From positions 981,721 to 1,045,720 of the forward strand of contig NW_022985447.1 of the NCBI RefSeq assembly GCF_010093595.1: a stretch of DNA of 64,000 bases, given 5' to 3'. The notes below the pieces were generated by a model. The model was not told the DNA's origin, searched no databases, and worked only from the letters and a program-made list of their open reading frames with translations. This document shows positions 11,560 through 22,028 of this stretch, piece after piece. The stretch comes from Mytilinidion resinicola (Eukaryota; Ascomycota; Dothideomycetes; Mytilinidiales; Mytilinidiaceae). Position numbers and translations under genes: made by a program. Position 1 is the first letter of the stretch; every line of letters starts with the position of its first letter.

Positions 11560-12088
11560 GGACGAGCTTAATTACCACCCCCCTTTTCTCTTGCTATAAC
11601 CCCCCCTAGATTTAGCTTAGCTCCGGCCCGCAACAACTTTGTCCCACAAATTCAAAGCTTTAAATCTGCAACACCACGAGAGTGAATTAATAGCTATATA
11701 CCAGCCTGCTACCTGCCATTATATTTAAAACAGAACGTGCCTAGATAGCTAAGCATTTAGCCTAAATAGCTTGCTTTTATGCCGGGCCCTTAACTATAAA
11801 CTACCTCCTTCTTAGGAGTAGATAGAGGCCCGTTCTAGAAAGATAGTAGACCTTATGCTCTCCTCTATAAATGCGTGGCAGTCCTAGTAGCACAGGGCTA
11901 AATAGGCATAGTAGGTGGTGAAGTCACGCGGGTTAACGTAGATTCCGTATTAAAGCTTGGTGGTTCTGCTTCTAATTGGTGAGACAAAGTTGTTACAGGC
12001 TGGAGCTAAGCTAAATCTTGGGGGGGTTATAGCAAGAGAAAAGGGGGGTGATACGGAGAGAAAAGGGGGGTGGTAATTAAGCTCGTCC
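11560..12088. mobile_element. 529-bp non-autonomous MITE with 8-bp target duplication (hAT-like)
   Basis: Both ends are visible. The left terminal inverted repeat starts GGACGAGCTTAATTACCACC at 11560 and its reverse complement ends at 12088. Flanking both ends is the identical 8-mer TAAAAATC (11552-11559 and 12089-12096), an 8-bp target duplication as made by hAT-superfamily elements. The inverted repeats continue inward for about 65 bp with C-runs and CTTTTCTC motifs. The right arm carries an extra, roughly 22-bp tandem copy of the CACCCCCCTTTTCTC unit (about 12040-12070) absent from the left arm. The interior is A/T-rich and has no transposase frame, so it must depend on an autonomous partner. 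Superfamily assignment rests on the duplication length alone. Confidence 0.85.
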
Positions 12089-12374
12089 TAAAAATCTGGG
12101 CCTCCGCTTCGGCAACACGACCAAGAAATTACGTCATGTGGGCGTACACTGCGCCTCCCTCCATTCACTCACAAGCCACGAACGCGCCCGGCTACGTTCC
12201 TTCGATCTAGCTCTTGGTCCTCCCTCACTGAAACTCTCAACGGACCCTTCCTTCGCCAAATCCTTTCCACACTCCTCCATGCATGCTGTCGCAATCTTTC
12301 AATGGCTTCAATCCCAATTCGCGCAGTCCGTTGTCGCGAGAACGTCACGTCGCCAGACGGCAACATTCCCGGTA

Positions 12375-13114
12375 GAGTATTTGAGGGGGTTCTTGAAATC
12401 GACGGGGTATTTGAAATGGCTCGTGCGTACGCCTCACCGCCTATTTCTGATTGGTCAGGATCAACGATTCTGCTGTGAACACCCAAAAATCAGCTCGCCC
12501 CTACGCCCCGTGGCCCCTTATTCCTAATACACCCACTTACCATGCTGCTATTGCACTGTGGACAAGCCAAAGAACAGATTATACAGGACGCCATCAGTGG
12601 ACATCAATCTGAATATTACGGGAGCCCCTCAGCTAGCGCATTCGCCTATGGGATACACCCGGATACCATTCTCAAGCGCATCAACAGAAAACGCTAATCT
12701 CACCAAGATGTACATAAATTCCAACAGAAGTTAAGCCCCAAATCAGAATTAGCAGTTGAAAGATACTGTATATTACTCCTAGAGCATAGATTCTTATTAA
12801 AAAAGTTATATATCTATACTATTGCCCTAGTATTAAGGGTGTTATTTAATGCAGCGTGATGGACGTGCAGTACAAAAAACAGCGTGGGGAGGCATTCTTA
12901 TGTATTCTTAGCACTCCTGCAACCTTAACACTATGCTAGGACTTGACAATATACAAAATCAATTGAGATACGGTGTGAGGAACATCAAATATGCGATAGA
13001 ATGCTAATTTGTATGCGATTGCCCTTACAAGCGGCATTCTCCGTCATTTTTGATGTTCCTACGCACGAGCCATTTCAAATACCCCGTCGATTTCAAGAAC
13101 CCCCTCAAATACTC
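12375..13114 (+). mobile_element. Degenerate pogo/Fot1-like DNA transposon, 740 bp
   Basis: Inverted repeats of about 55 bp begin GAGTATTTGAGGGGGTTC at 12375 and end as the reverse complement at 13114, each bordered by the dinucleotide TA (12373-12374 and 13115-13116), the target site of Tc1/mariner/pogo elements. Inside, the plus strand around 12580-12850 reads as the N-terminal helix-turn-helix region of a pogo-type transposase: AISGHQSEYY.., YGIHPDTILKRINRKR, one stop, then HQDVHKFQQKLSPKSELA. The frame is interrupted by TAA and TGA codons and the catalytic DDE domain is absent, so this is a deletion derivative that cannot move on its own. It sits 24 bp upstream of the start of a truncated dehydrogenase. 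Confidence 0.85.
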
Positions 13115-13139
13115 TAGCCATCGCGAAAATGTTGGCAGC

Positions 13140-13824
13140 ATGCGGTTTCGAGAGTTTGACCTCGCGGGAGGCGTATACATAGTCACTGGTATAATAGAAC
13201 CTGACACAAGACTTCAGCAAGTCCACGTAGCTCACTACTCTTGGTAGGCGGCGCACGAGGTCTAGGACTCTGTCTGGCAGAAGCATTGGTTGAGGCAGGA
13301 GGAAAAGGTATGCCATTCTCGTCTCGACATAACTCCACGCACACGCCTCAATCGACACTAACATACTCACAGTCCACTGCCTCGACCTCCTTGCTGAGCC
13401 CGATGAAACCTGGGCCGCAGCCCAAAGCCGCATTCTTCCCGAATTCGGCGGCTCACTCCACTACCACCGAGTTGATGTTACTAATGAAAAGGAACTCGAC
13501 GAAGTATTCACCAGCATAGCGGAAGACAGAAAGCGCCTCGATGGCTTGATTGCAGGTACCGTCTTCTCCAATTGCCATTTTCTTAGCTCCCATTGATATA
13601 GGCCTACCAACATATCACACGCCGCTGACCCGTACACGCACTTGCCCACAGCGGCCGGCAAGCAGATGGCGCAGAATAGCGTCGACCATAAGATTGAAGA
13701 TGTGCAATACCTTATGGACATCAACTACACCGGCGTCTTTTTGTCCGCTTCCGCCGCCGCGCGCCAAATGATTCGCTTTAAGACCCGTGGTTCTATCTGC
13801 CTGATCGCGAGTACAGTCGGTTGA
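13140..13824 (+). pseudogene. Truncated short-chain dehydrogenase/reductase
   Basis: Four exons still splice in frame: 13140-13188, 13248-13307, 13373-13555 and 13652-13824. They encode an N-terminal Rossmann half: the nucleotide-binding glycine motif is assembled across intron 1 as VTGGARGLG, followed by VDVTNEKELDEVF and the conserved DINYTGVFLSASAAARQM and IASTVG strand. The frame then ends at a TGA at 13822-13824. The catalytic Tyr-x3-Lys and the whole C-terminal half, normally another 100-120 residues, are missing, and the following DNA leads into a mariner remnant. A further exon might have started at the GT near 13822 but no match was found downstream. I infer an inactive gene fragment, cut by transposon activity on both sides. 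Confidence 0.8.
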
Positions 13825-13958
13825 CAAAAGTATGTTCCGAGTACAACGCACGGGCCCCAAAATCAGATTCTACAATCGAACGTCTATGTTACAATTTGAT
13901 ACAATAATGAGAGGAAATCAAGCCAGATTTGGTGTTGAGGTTCGCTCGGTCCTAGTAC

Positions 13959-14655
13959 TTAGTTTGCCAGCCCTTGGCCTTCCTTAGCCTCCACCCGCCT
14001 TGGCATGCTCTTAATAAGGGACCTAATGGTTAAATTAGGTATCTTTATCTATACCTCCTTTATAGCTTTGCACAGGGCTTCCTATGCCTCCTCTAATGCC
14101 CTATTATAACTAATTCTAGGTAGAGCTTATAGATTATCTTCTTAAGGGCCTACTATATATATTTAATTAGGTTAAGGTCTAGTAAATACAGTGGCCAGTC
14201 TATAGTCCAGATACCCTGGAACTCCAGCTATTCTTTAGTCTATTTAGTATTATAGATAGGTGTATTATCTTATATAAAGATCTGCCCAGGTTAGTACTAT
14301 AGAAGAAGGCCTTCTTCCAAAGTATTAATGTAAGATCTGCCTAAATACCTATTCTTCTTAGACTTAAAGTCCCTTTCTATAATAATTAGGGGACTATATC
14401 CTACCCTCCTATTTAGGGTCAACTAAATAGCCCCCTAAACTATCTAAGATATGCCCTTAGCCTTTTCTTTCTCTGTAACTATCTTAGGGTGGAATTTCTT
14501 ATCTAGAAAGCGGAAGCACTACTTAGCTTCCTGGCCAGTACCCCGCTAAACTAAACACTTATTAGTAAACTTTATAACCCTCTACTTCTAGTTAAATTTC
14601 CGGTTCACCCAGCAGAACTGGCGTTGCAATTTAGCTACCTCGGGTTTTAGCTTTG
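13959..14655 (-). mobile_element. RIP-degraded Tc1/mariner-like transposase remnant
   Basis: Reading the minus strand from about 14655 downward gives a nearly collinear mariner DDE domain: QRQFCWVNRKF, VIKFTNKC, RGTGQEAK, CFRFLDKKFHPK, then DNTPIYNTK, TKE*LEFQGIWTIDW, LDLNLIKYI and the C-terminal ALCKAIKEV and IRSLIKSMPRRVE. The expected catalytic DNAPIH and PYSPDLNPIE blocks are present with substitutions (P to L, S to L, A to T). At least a dozen codons are TAG or TAA where a Gln or Trp is expected, i.e. CAG/CAA to TAG/TAA or TGG to TAG. Frame is otherwise kept, which points to point mutation (RIP), not random indels. Terminal repeats were not located, so the borders are approximate. Confidence 0.8.
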
Positions 14656-15260
14656 GCCTGCCAGCAGGTAACATGCAGCGTCCAGATACACATTTCCAAC
14701 TTCCCGGTTGTAGTCAACAACTACTGCGTGAGTATCACGGCTGATGCCTTGTAACGCGTAGATCTTGTCACGAGGATGCTTGGCCTTGTATTTGATGTGA
14801 GCGCGCAGGAGAGTGTCAAGGCGTCTGCGTTCTCCGCTCGCATATGCCCCTCCTCATGCGTTCCATCCGGGGCACATTTATAAGACCTTAATAATGAAGG
14901 AGCAACAGAAGACGGACTCGCAAGCAAGAGCATTGATCCACCTCGCGTGGAGCCTGCGAAAAAGTCTACAACTCCTTGGTACGATTCCCATGAAACGGAA
15001 TAGCCTCCATAGCACACTGAAAGACGAGCGTCGTCGAAACGGGAGAATTTTCGGCGATCCCACAACTTCCGAGTGGCTTCATCAAGACGGGCGGTGTCGT
15101 CAAGCGCGTGGGTTTGAAGATAGAGGGTTGCGATTTGCCGGACCGCGAGACCAGTGTTTGGGGCGGTTCCGAGCCAGATCAACACATGGGAAGCGCGCTC
15201 GTATATTTCTTTCACGAGGGGGACCTGCGAGTTTTTTTCGGAATTATCTTCTTGGTTGAT
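14656..15260 (-). pseudogene. HET-domain protein fragment (heterokaryon incompatibility)
   Basis: HET proteins trigger cell death after fusion of incompatible hyphae. On the minus strand the HET core starts abruptly at INQEDNSEKNSQVPLVKEIY, continues ERASHVLIWLGTA, and after a frame change reappears as HPRDKIYALQGISRDTH and VVDYNREVGNVYLDA, ending at the border of the mariner remnant. The upstream part of the HET motif (normally ..WIDAIC before INQ) is replaced by unrelated sequence, so the 5' part is gone. Two frames are needed between about 14850 and 14800. No start codon or splice site rescues it; I call it a pseudogene broken at both ends, with the mariner at its 3' side. Confidence 0.8.
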
Positions 15261-16531
15261 TTCAGCCGGAGAGAAACATGACTCAAAATAAGTGCCTCGC
15301 GTTTCGCAGCAACACCACTCGCGATTTCCTTCCTTCTCCCACCGCCATCCATGCTGTTGTCGCATTGTCTTAGCGCCCTTACGCTGCTCGCCGTAGTTTT
15401 GACTAACCTGGCACCACTATGCCGGCGAGGATTAGAATTCCTACTGCAGTCGGGCAGCTGATCCCGAGCCCCGGTGGTATAGTGCGAGATCACGTGCTAG
15501 TTACGGGTTTGTCTGGTTAGACCGTGACAAATACCGAGATTATTTGTCTTAGGACAGTATTCGTCCCACGACACCATTCACCCTCTGTCCTAGGCCACCA
15601 TTCAGATGCCATTTGTCCCCAATTGCTGAGATCTAGAGACAGATTCGCAGAAAAAGGTCGAATCCGTTAGAGTCCTCCAACTCCAACTCGTTATCTGAGG
15701 TCCAACTACGAGCTCACGGCCTATGAGCAGCGATGAATCACAGGTAATAGGGCGAGGTAATGCCAAAACTGCAAAGTTGAGCGTGAAAATGTATACGGGC
15801 TAGTGATGAGCTCTATACGTTCTATCTAAATGAATACAACAAGAAGCCTCAAAATAAATCCTGTTCATCGTCTCACGGTTCTGCTGATAATCATATTCGA
15901 AAAAGCTTACACCGTTGCAAGATGAGGTTGCACAACCTTTCGTAAAGCGTTGGGGTAGAACTATATACGATCTATGTAAAGGAAGGAAGAAGTCTACAAA
16001 CATATGTCCTAACCGTTGTATTCGCACTCCTATAAAGACTGACGATCTGGTTTAAATTAGCCCACACCATCTGTAAGATGAGCTCGCACAGCCTGTCGCA
16101 ACTCACCTCGGATGTCTGTTACAAACACCGTAACAAGCCAACCGAATATAGACATATTCGAAGAATGTAGTAAGCAGGTTAAATTTACAACAAGCACTTG
16201 ATATGACAGGTGTCTGTGGAGTAGAAGCAGTCGGACCAAAGAACATCCACCATCCGAAGATGGTGACTTGGGACGGCTCGGTACGTTGTGGACGGAGCGA
16301 ACCTCGGAGTTGTCGGTCCCGGTACAACAGTATTAATGCCCTGGGGTTTGATTCGACCCCGCATTTTACTTGGATTCCCAATTCCCTCCCATAAGTGAGC
16401 ATAGTTCTCTTTTTGCAGACTCATATTTCCATCTATCCTCCAACTCGTGTTTGTATTGCTCTGTAGTTCAGAGCCGTATTATGATCGTGCAGAAGCATTG
16501 AATCGGTCTGGTACTCAGCGTGATAGCCGCG
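15261..16531. other. Intergenic region with repeat-like debris
   Basis: No gene recognised. Around 15660-15700 there is a CTCCAACTCCAACTCG-type sequence; similar CTCCA-rich words recur near 19830-19860, which may be the scars of related elements. The final 150 bases form the upstream region of the oxidase gene. Confidence 0.35.
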
Positions 16532-18168
16532 ATGTCTATGTCTTATCATCCATTTTCAGGGTTCTCCGTGCCGAAAAGAGTTATTGCTCTAGGGTCAGTG
16601 CTCTTTCTGGTATCTCAAGCCAGTTGCTTCTGATACAACTGTAGCGGTGGTGTCGTGGGTCTCCAAACAGCAGTCGACCTGCTCGAGGCTGGCTATGCGG
16701 TCAATGTGATAGCGAAACACCTTCCAGGTGATATAGACGCTCACTATCCTTCCCAGCAGTGAGTATCCTTTTACAAGCAGTCGGTAGCATCCTTATATCG
16801 TTAGGGCTGCCGCTACTTGGGCTTCCGATGAGCCTACGGTGGATGCTGAAACGAGACGGTGGTACGACGAAGGGTATAAACAGTGGGAGATCATGTCGGA
16901 AGGGAACGAATTCGAGGCGGCTGGAGTTGTTGTGAGTTCTCGCTAATAGCTAACATATTGGCTAAGTGGTGTGTTAACTAAGAGAAAGAAACGACCTTGC
17001 TTTCGATATTGGTGAGTTTCCCCTATGGTCCATCATTATCACAGAGCGAACGTAACTCGTATGTGCAAAAGGGAGAATCCTCCCGAAAACCTCGTCAAGC
17101 ACGGGTCATCCGCACTTTGGCACTCAAAGGATATACCTTCCTTTAGGATTCTAGACTCTGAAGAACTTCCGTCAGGGGTAAACTTTGGTACAACCTACAC
17201 AACATTCAGCGTGAATACACCGGCATACCTTGACTATCTTCAGTCCCGCATTGTTGCATTAGGCGGCACTATCAAACGTGCGGTTCTACCTGTTGACCAG
17301 GGTCTGGAGCAGGGACTAAAAGTAGCAAGACAGCTCGTTGCAGCTGAATTGGGTGACTCAAAAGACATACACGCCTATGTGAACGCGATGGGTACAAATG
17401 GAATGAGGCTAGCTGGCGATAAGGATTTATTGATTATCAGAGATCAGTCAGTCCACATTAAAGGGGAAGCCTATAAGTATGCGGACCGGATAGATGCTGA
17501 TGGTATCTACTACGCCATTCCAAGGGTGGGCGCGGGTCTTACCGTTTTAGGAGGATATTTGGAGGTTGGAAATTGGTGGGATTCACTAAGCAAAAAGCAT
17601 CCAATTGACGGAGTAAGCTAATGGTTGAATACTAGGAACGAAACTGTAAATCTTGATTGCGTTAGGAAAGTCCTGAAAAATTGCAAAAAGCTAATACCAG
17701 AGTGTCTAAATGACAATGGCGATTTCACGGTTCTGAACGAGTATGTGGGTATTAGGCCACATAGGAAAGGCGGGGCAAGAGTAGAGGTAGAGCAACTCAA
17801 GGATATGCCGGAAGAGAGTGTCGTCGTGCACAACTACGGTCACGGTCCTGGTGGGTGAGTCGTCCAGGATAGCAGCTGTCAATGTTTTGTCTTCGGAAGC
17901 TAGTTCGAGCAGCTAATGTTCATAACAAGGTTTTTCAAGTCCGTGGGCGCCGCGAGGAAGGTTGTTCGACTACTAGATGGTATTGGATCCAGTGAGTCTG
18001 CGATTTGGGCACCGACTGTAAGGTATAGAGAATACTAACTAGAATGCTTTAGAGCTAGAGTTTCCGCCTGACCTAAAAGAGAAGATGCGAAGTTCGGCTT
18101 TGCAGGACCAGGAGATATTCCCGGGATTCTACGGCAAGGCTGGTGGTTCAAGTAAAGAAGAGGTTTGA
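16532..18168 (+). CDS. D-amino-acid oxidase (FAD-dependent)
   Basis: Oxidative deamination of D-amino acids to 2-oxo acids, ammonia and hydrogen peroxide, usually in peroxisomes. Eight exons: 16532-16593, 16645-16758, 16805-16931, 16983-17011, 17072-17575, 17636-17854, 17930-17991 and 18053-18168, giving 410 aa; all introns are 46-75 bp and all phases agree. The FAD glycine motif is restored across intron 1 as VIALGGGVVGLQ. Other family marks: [34 protein letters not shown], a NATG-like VNAMGTNG, the substrate-carboxylate Arg in [15 protein letters not shown] and the C-terminal [11 protein letters not shown]. Exon 4 is only 29 nt. The protein ends GGSSKEEV and lacks a C-terminal SKL-type peroxisomal signal. 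The start MSMSYHP gives the expected short lead before the FAD strand. D-aspartate oxidase is the alternative. Confidence 0.88.
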
Positions 18169-18498
18169 ATTGAGGACCACGTTATCTTACCCTTATCCTG
18201 GGCCTCTCAGTCGAGTCAGCAAGGGGCAAGAGCTAGTCACAGGAAGCGCTGAGGGCCGTCTCACTTTCCGGCTTGATTCGACGCGAAACGATTGTTCGTA
18301 GCGGCTAAATTGAGATATTCGTGAGAATAGCAGGCGACTTAATTATGAGCATCCTTGGTTTGAGGGATTTAATTCTTCTCTCAGCGGAACAGAGGGATTA
18401 GCCAGTTTACACTTGGAATTGATCTCGATCGCTAAGAAACAATAAGTCACCAGGATCAATATTGTCCAGACTTATCTTGTCTATGAGGTTAAACAGGT
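18169..18498. other. Spacer after the oxidase gene
   Basis: 330 bases without recognised coding content, presumably the oxidase 3' UTR and flank. Confidence 0.4.
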
Positions 18499-18954
18499 TC
18501 AAACTCCCTGACTAGGCATCCGAACTACTGTAGACAGAACCACCGCTATCTTTGAAGCTCGCCGTGCTGGTCCGCAAGTAAATTTCAAAGAATTCTGCTT
18601 TCTTGTGAAGAAGTTTGCCATCCCAATCACATGTAATAAAAACCAAATATATTTTCCGGGATTTGTTTTCTTTCTTCGTAGAAATATACCAGTATTTGTG
18701 TAAGTAGGGGCCAACAAGGACCGGATAACGTTGAGTGGTGGGCCACGTGCAAGCTCAAGCCATATGTCGTCCTTAAAGATGGCTCTCCAGATTGATTCGT
18801 GTGCTCTTTGGCTTCCTATGCGCTTGGAACCAAATGCATCCGCCGCCTTCTTTGCAGAGAACGCTGATGTAATATCGTCCCAAAGGTCTTGGCGAGCATT
18901 CTTGTTGAAATTCTGGCTCGCAATTTGATAGTAAGCTCCTTTCGTAGGAAGCTC
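18499..18954 (-). pseudogene. Remnant of an unidentified protein-coding gene
   Basis: The minus-strand frame is open for 152 codons but has no ATG in its first 100. Its first two thirds look protein-like (GAYYQIASQNFNK, WDDITSAFSAKKAADAFGSK, HESIWRAIFKDDIWLELARG), with balanced composition and no low complexity, while the last part is Lys/Arg-rich and less convincing. I do not recognise the family. A stop codon at its 5' side and absence of a start suggest the internal exon of a damaged gene; an intact internal exon of a gene with distant neighbours cannot be excluded. Confidence 0.35.
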
Positions 18955-20548
18955 CTAGAAATATACACCTCGGACCGACTTTCGGCCAAGGTCTCAGTGG
19001 AAGCCGGAAGCCATGCTGTGACCGGACTTGCCCGGTGCCACAATACCTCCAAAGTATCATACCTCTCATCTCACTACCTTCAGTGTCTGTTTCGAAATCC
19101 CTCTTGGGGGCACAAAAACGGACCACCAGCGCGAGGTGGAGGCTAAATGATGGTGGTAATGACTGATCGCGCCGTTCAATTATCACGTGGATGGGTGCCC
19201 TGTACGGTGATACAGCTCCTTCACAGGTGTGAAAGTGTAGAACATATGCAGCCACGGAGTTGAGATCCTTTCGTATTGTATAGCTCCAATTTTGGGGCTC
19301 CGGGCTCATTCGGCCAGTAACGATCGGAGACCGACTTGCCGCGAGGGAGTTTGTTGCTAGCAGTGCTCTTATTGGCCTGGAGTGGACTGGAGGAGCCTTC
19401 AAATCCACTCCAGTCCAGAAAAATCGCGGTTTGGCTCCAGGAGCTTCAGCAGCTCCACCGCGATACAAAAATAACCTTACGAGGCTAAGTATATTCCCTA
19501 ATCTGGCTTAACATAGAAGATTTAGGAGGAGGGAAAGAAATTTTACTACTTATGCTGCACTCTAATATTAGATACCAATTTATCCTTAATAGTGCTCTAG
19601 TTTATGCTATATGCTTACTACCAATAGGTTCAAACATTGTAGCACTCTAGTTGGGGGGTAATTCTTATTATCACGTAGGTGATAGTATTACGTCATCAGT
19701 CTCTTTTTTTTCTATCCTTTTCTAGTCTCCTTTTCTAGTTAGAAGAGAGGTCTGGAGCTCCAGGACCGTCCAAGGCCTTTAATTCAGTCCATGTTGGATC
19801 AACCAGAAAGTCGCTCCAGACCCTAAAAAAGCCCACTCCATTACTCCAACTCCAACTGCCTCTAGTGCAATAAGCTCACTGGTTGCTGGCGATACGATCG
19901 TAAACTCACTTACCCTTGGAGGATTGAGCCCTAGGCAAGGCGGAGTTTCAGGATAGTAGGCTGCATCTCAGCTTGCTGAACCTGGCGCCTTGGGCCTGGA
20001 ACTGGGTCCCAACTAGTCAATAGGTGAGGGGTTCACAAAGCTGCAAGCTCGTGGCTCTCAGAGTCAACAACACACGGCCTCTTCAAGTCTGCTGAGACGC
20101 GTGCTCTACGTGTCGTAAGTAGGGTGTTGGATATGTTCCTAAATCGGATGAAAGAGGGATTGATGTCCACCATCTTCGTTGAGCAGCGCGCTAGGAACTG
20201 GCGGGGACACCGTTACTGACATTGAGGCCCTATATGGACAGCGCCGGCCCTTTGTTGGTGGAAACGCAAGGATACGCGGTCATTTCAAGATAAAGAAAAG
20301 GAAAGGCGACACGAAAACAGAAACCGTAATGATAGAATTCAAATTTGAAAACACGGAATAATATATTGCCTAATCTAACTAGCCAAATACATACAAGGGT
20401 TAGCATAAAACCCCTTAGAAAATTGAAGTGCAAACCTCAAGATTCTGAGGTGGTTGATTGCGGTTCCATAGGAATATATGCATACTGGGTCGGCCTGCCC
20501 TGCAAGAGTTGAGCGGCCTTCTTAGGTCCGGCTCATTGCTTCCCAGGT
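18955..20548. other. Repeat-like intergenic region
   Basis: No gene supported. Around 19375-19460 and 19750-19860 there are CTCCA/TGGAG-rich sequences, including a 10-bp inverted pair (TGGACTGGAG / CTCCAGTCCA) near 19380-19415. The part from 19480 to 19680 is A/T-rich. These look like decayed element ends, but no complete element could be delimited. Confidence 0.35.
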
Positions 20549-21253
20549 CTAGTTTATGGAAGATTGCTTGGCGCGCACTTTTTCACCTATTTTTTCAGTA
20601 AAGGCGATGGCGTCTTTGACAGTATTCGGGATCTGTTGCCGGATCGAATGATACCGGAGGCTATCTGGCTTTTAGAGCTCCTCGATGTTGTCTCGGCAAG
20701 TAGAGAAATTCCGTATTCCAGATCCCCAGACATACCTTAGTGCGACGTAACTATTGTCAGAGGGCGCAGGTACAAGACACCGCTTCCAGGCGTCGATCAG
20801 CCATGCCGGTCCTACCAACGAGAATCCCAAAGCTGCAGAGGACATATCGCACCCTTCCCCATGAGAATCTTGACAACATTACTTCCAGCGATTGATGAGA
20901 TTGATATCGATCCATTCCCGGTGCAAAGATCGTCCATAGCCAATGCGGCCTGACATGGTTTCTCTCTGTGGCAATGAAAGTGGCACTGAATTGATACGAG
21001 GTCTCGGAATTAACTCAACAGAGATTTCCAAGCTCGTGGGTGGCTCTATGGCCCGGCTCACGCACAAGTCTACGTAGGGGGAGGGCTTTGGATCTACTCG
21101 CAGACATCGAGAGATTAGGTTTTTGTGCTCTTTGCAATCTGACTGAACCACGACTTGTTCGAGAGAGCCGAGTGGGACAAATCCGGTATGGCCTGCCTCT
21201 TTGAACATACGGATCAGCTCGCTACAGACGTCGCACTTCGTTTTCTACCTCAT
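20549..21253 (-). pseudogene. HET-domain protein pseudogene with three nonsense codons
   Basis: One minus-strand frame of 235 codons runs from an ATG at 21253 and is collinear with the N-terminal part of HET proteins: a Cys pair (KCDVCSELI), SDCKEHKNLI, REWIDINLINRWK, the GEGCD segment, YVALRYVWG (normally YVALSYVWG), then NTVKDAIAFTEKIG. It is interrupted by TAG at 21247-21245, TAA at 20881-20879 and TAA at 20674-20672, without any frameshift. Each stop is one C-to-T step from Gln, matching RIP. The frame ends in TAG at 20549, before the WIDSLCI block that should follow, so the 3' part is also lost. Confidence 0.82.
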
Positions 21254-22028
21254 GGTCTGTCTTCCATGGGCGTATGACTAAGGAAATGTCCTCCTCGAGA
21301 TGGAAAGACAGGTCACAAACAGATGCACCTTTGCGGCCTCGCTCGCTTTACCGTTCTTTTTGATACGCTTTGGCATTCGAAGAGTGACGGAGCTCCGCTC
21401 TTTCGCCGCCGCGCTCGCTTTGCTGTTCTCTTCGAACTGCTTCGGTGGAGCCATTATGCGTATTACACTCCGTACTCCGTTGCTCGATTTCACGCTCGGT
21501 CCCCAGACACCGTCGAAGCTGAGATTCTGGAGATGGAGTTTGTTGAAGTGTTGTTGCTTACGAGGCTGAACGGCGCCAGCGGATAATCCTCGAAGCTTGA
21601 TTGGTCGGACTGAGACTTGTCAGATGCATCACCCCTGAAGAAGCTACCGGCTTTGAACTTCAACCATCGCTGAGCATTTAATACACCTCATAGCAATCGG
21701 ATGTCTTGTATACGAGACCATGCGCACGTTGAGTGCAGCCTCAGAACGTATACCTAATAATAGATTCCCTTACCGAGCCGCAGATCATCGCTGCTGCACG
21801 TTTGAAACTAGGCCGAGTCTGGGCGATGCTGGACTAGAATATTACCCTCCAGACAGCAAATTGGAGGGCGTTGAGGCTGAGCCGTGGCCAAGCTATGCGT
21901 CCTGATTCGACCATTTACCCCTCTATCTACCCTTCAAGATACCCTTGTAACATCGCTCTACTTTATATATGCGCCCACTACCCACCACCTTCCTCGCGCC
22001 CCTCACATCCTACCCTAACTTCTCAAAA
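21254..22028. other. Spacer and promoter of the membrane-protein gene
   Basis: No gene recognised. Between 21290 and 21460 two imperfect copies of a roughly 80-bp unit can be seen (both contain a CTCGCTTT(A/G)C-GTTCT core). The last 150 bases are C/T-rich and lead into the next start. Confidence 0.4.

Noticed and set aside
16322..16365. tRNA-like GGTTTGATTCGACCCC string
   Set aside because: No acceptor or anticodon stem can be paired around it.
18773..19468. 231-codon minus ORF
   Set aside because: Composition and lack of motifs suggest chance; the frame beside it (18499-18954) looks more protein-like.
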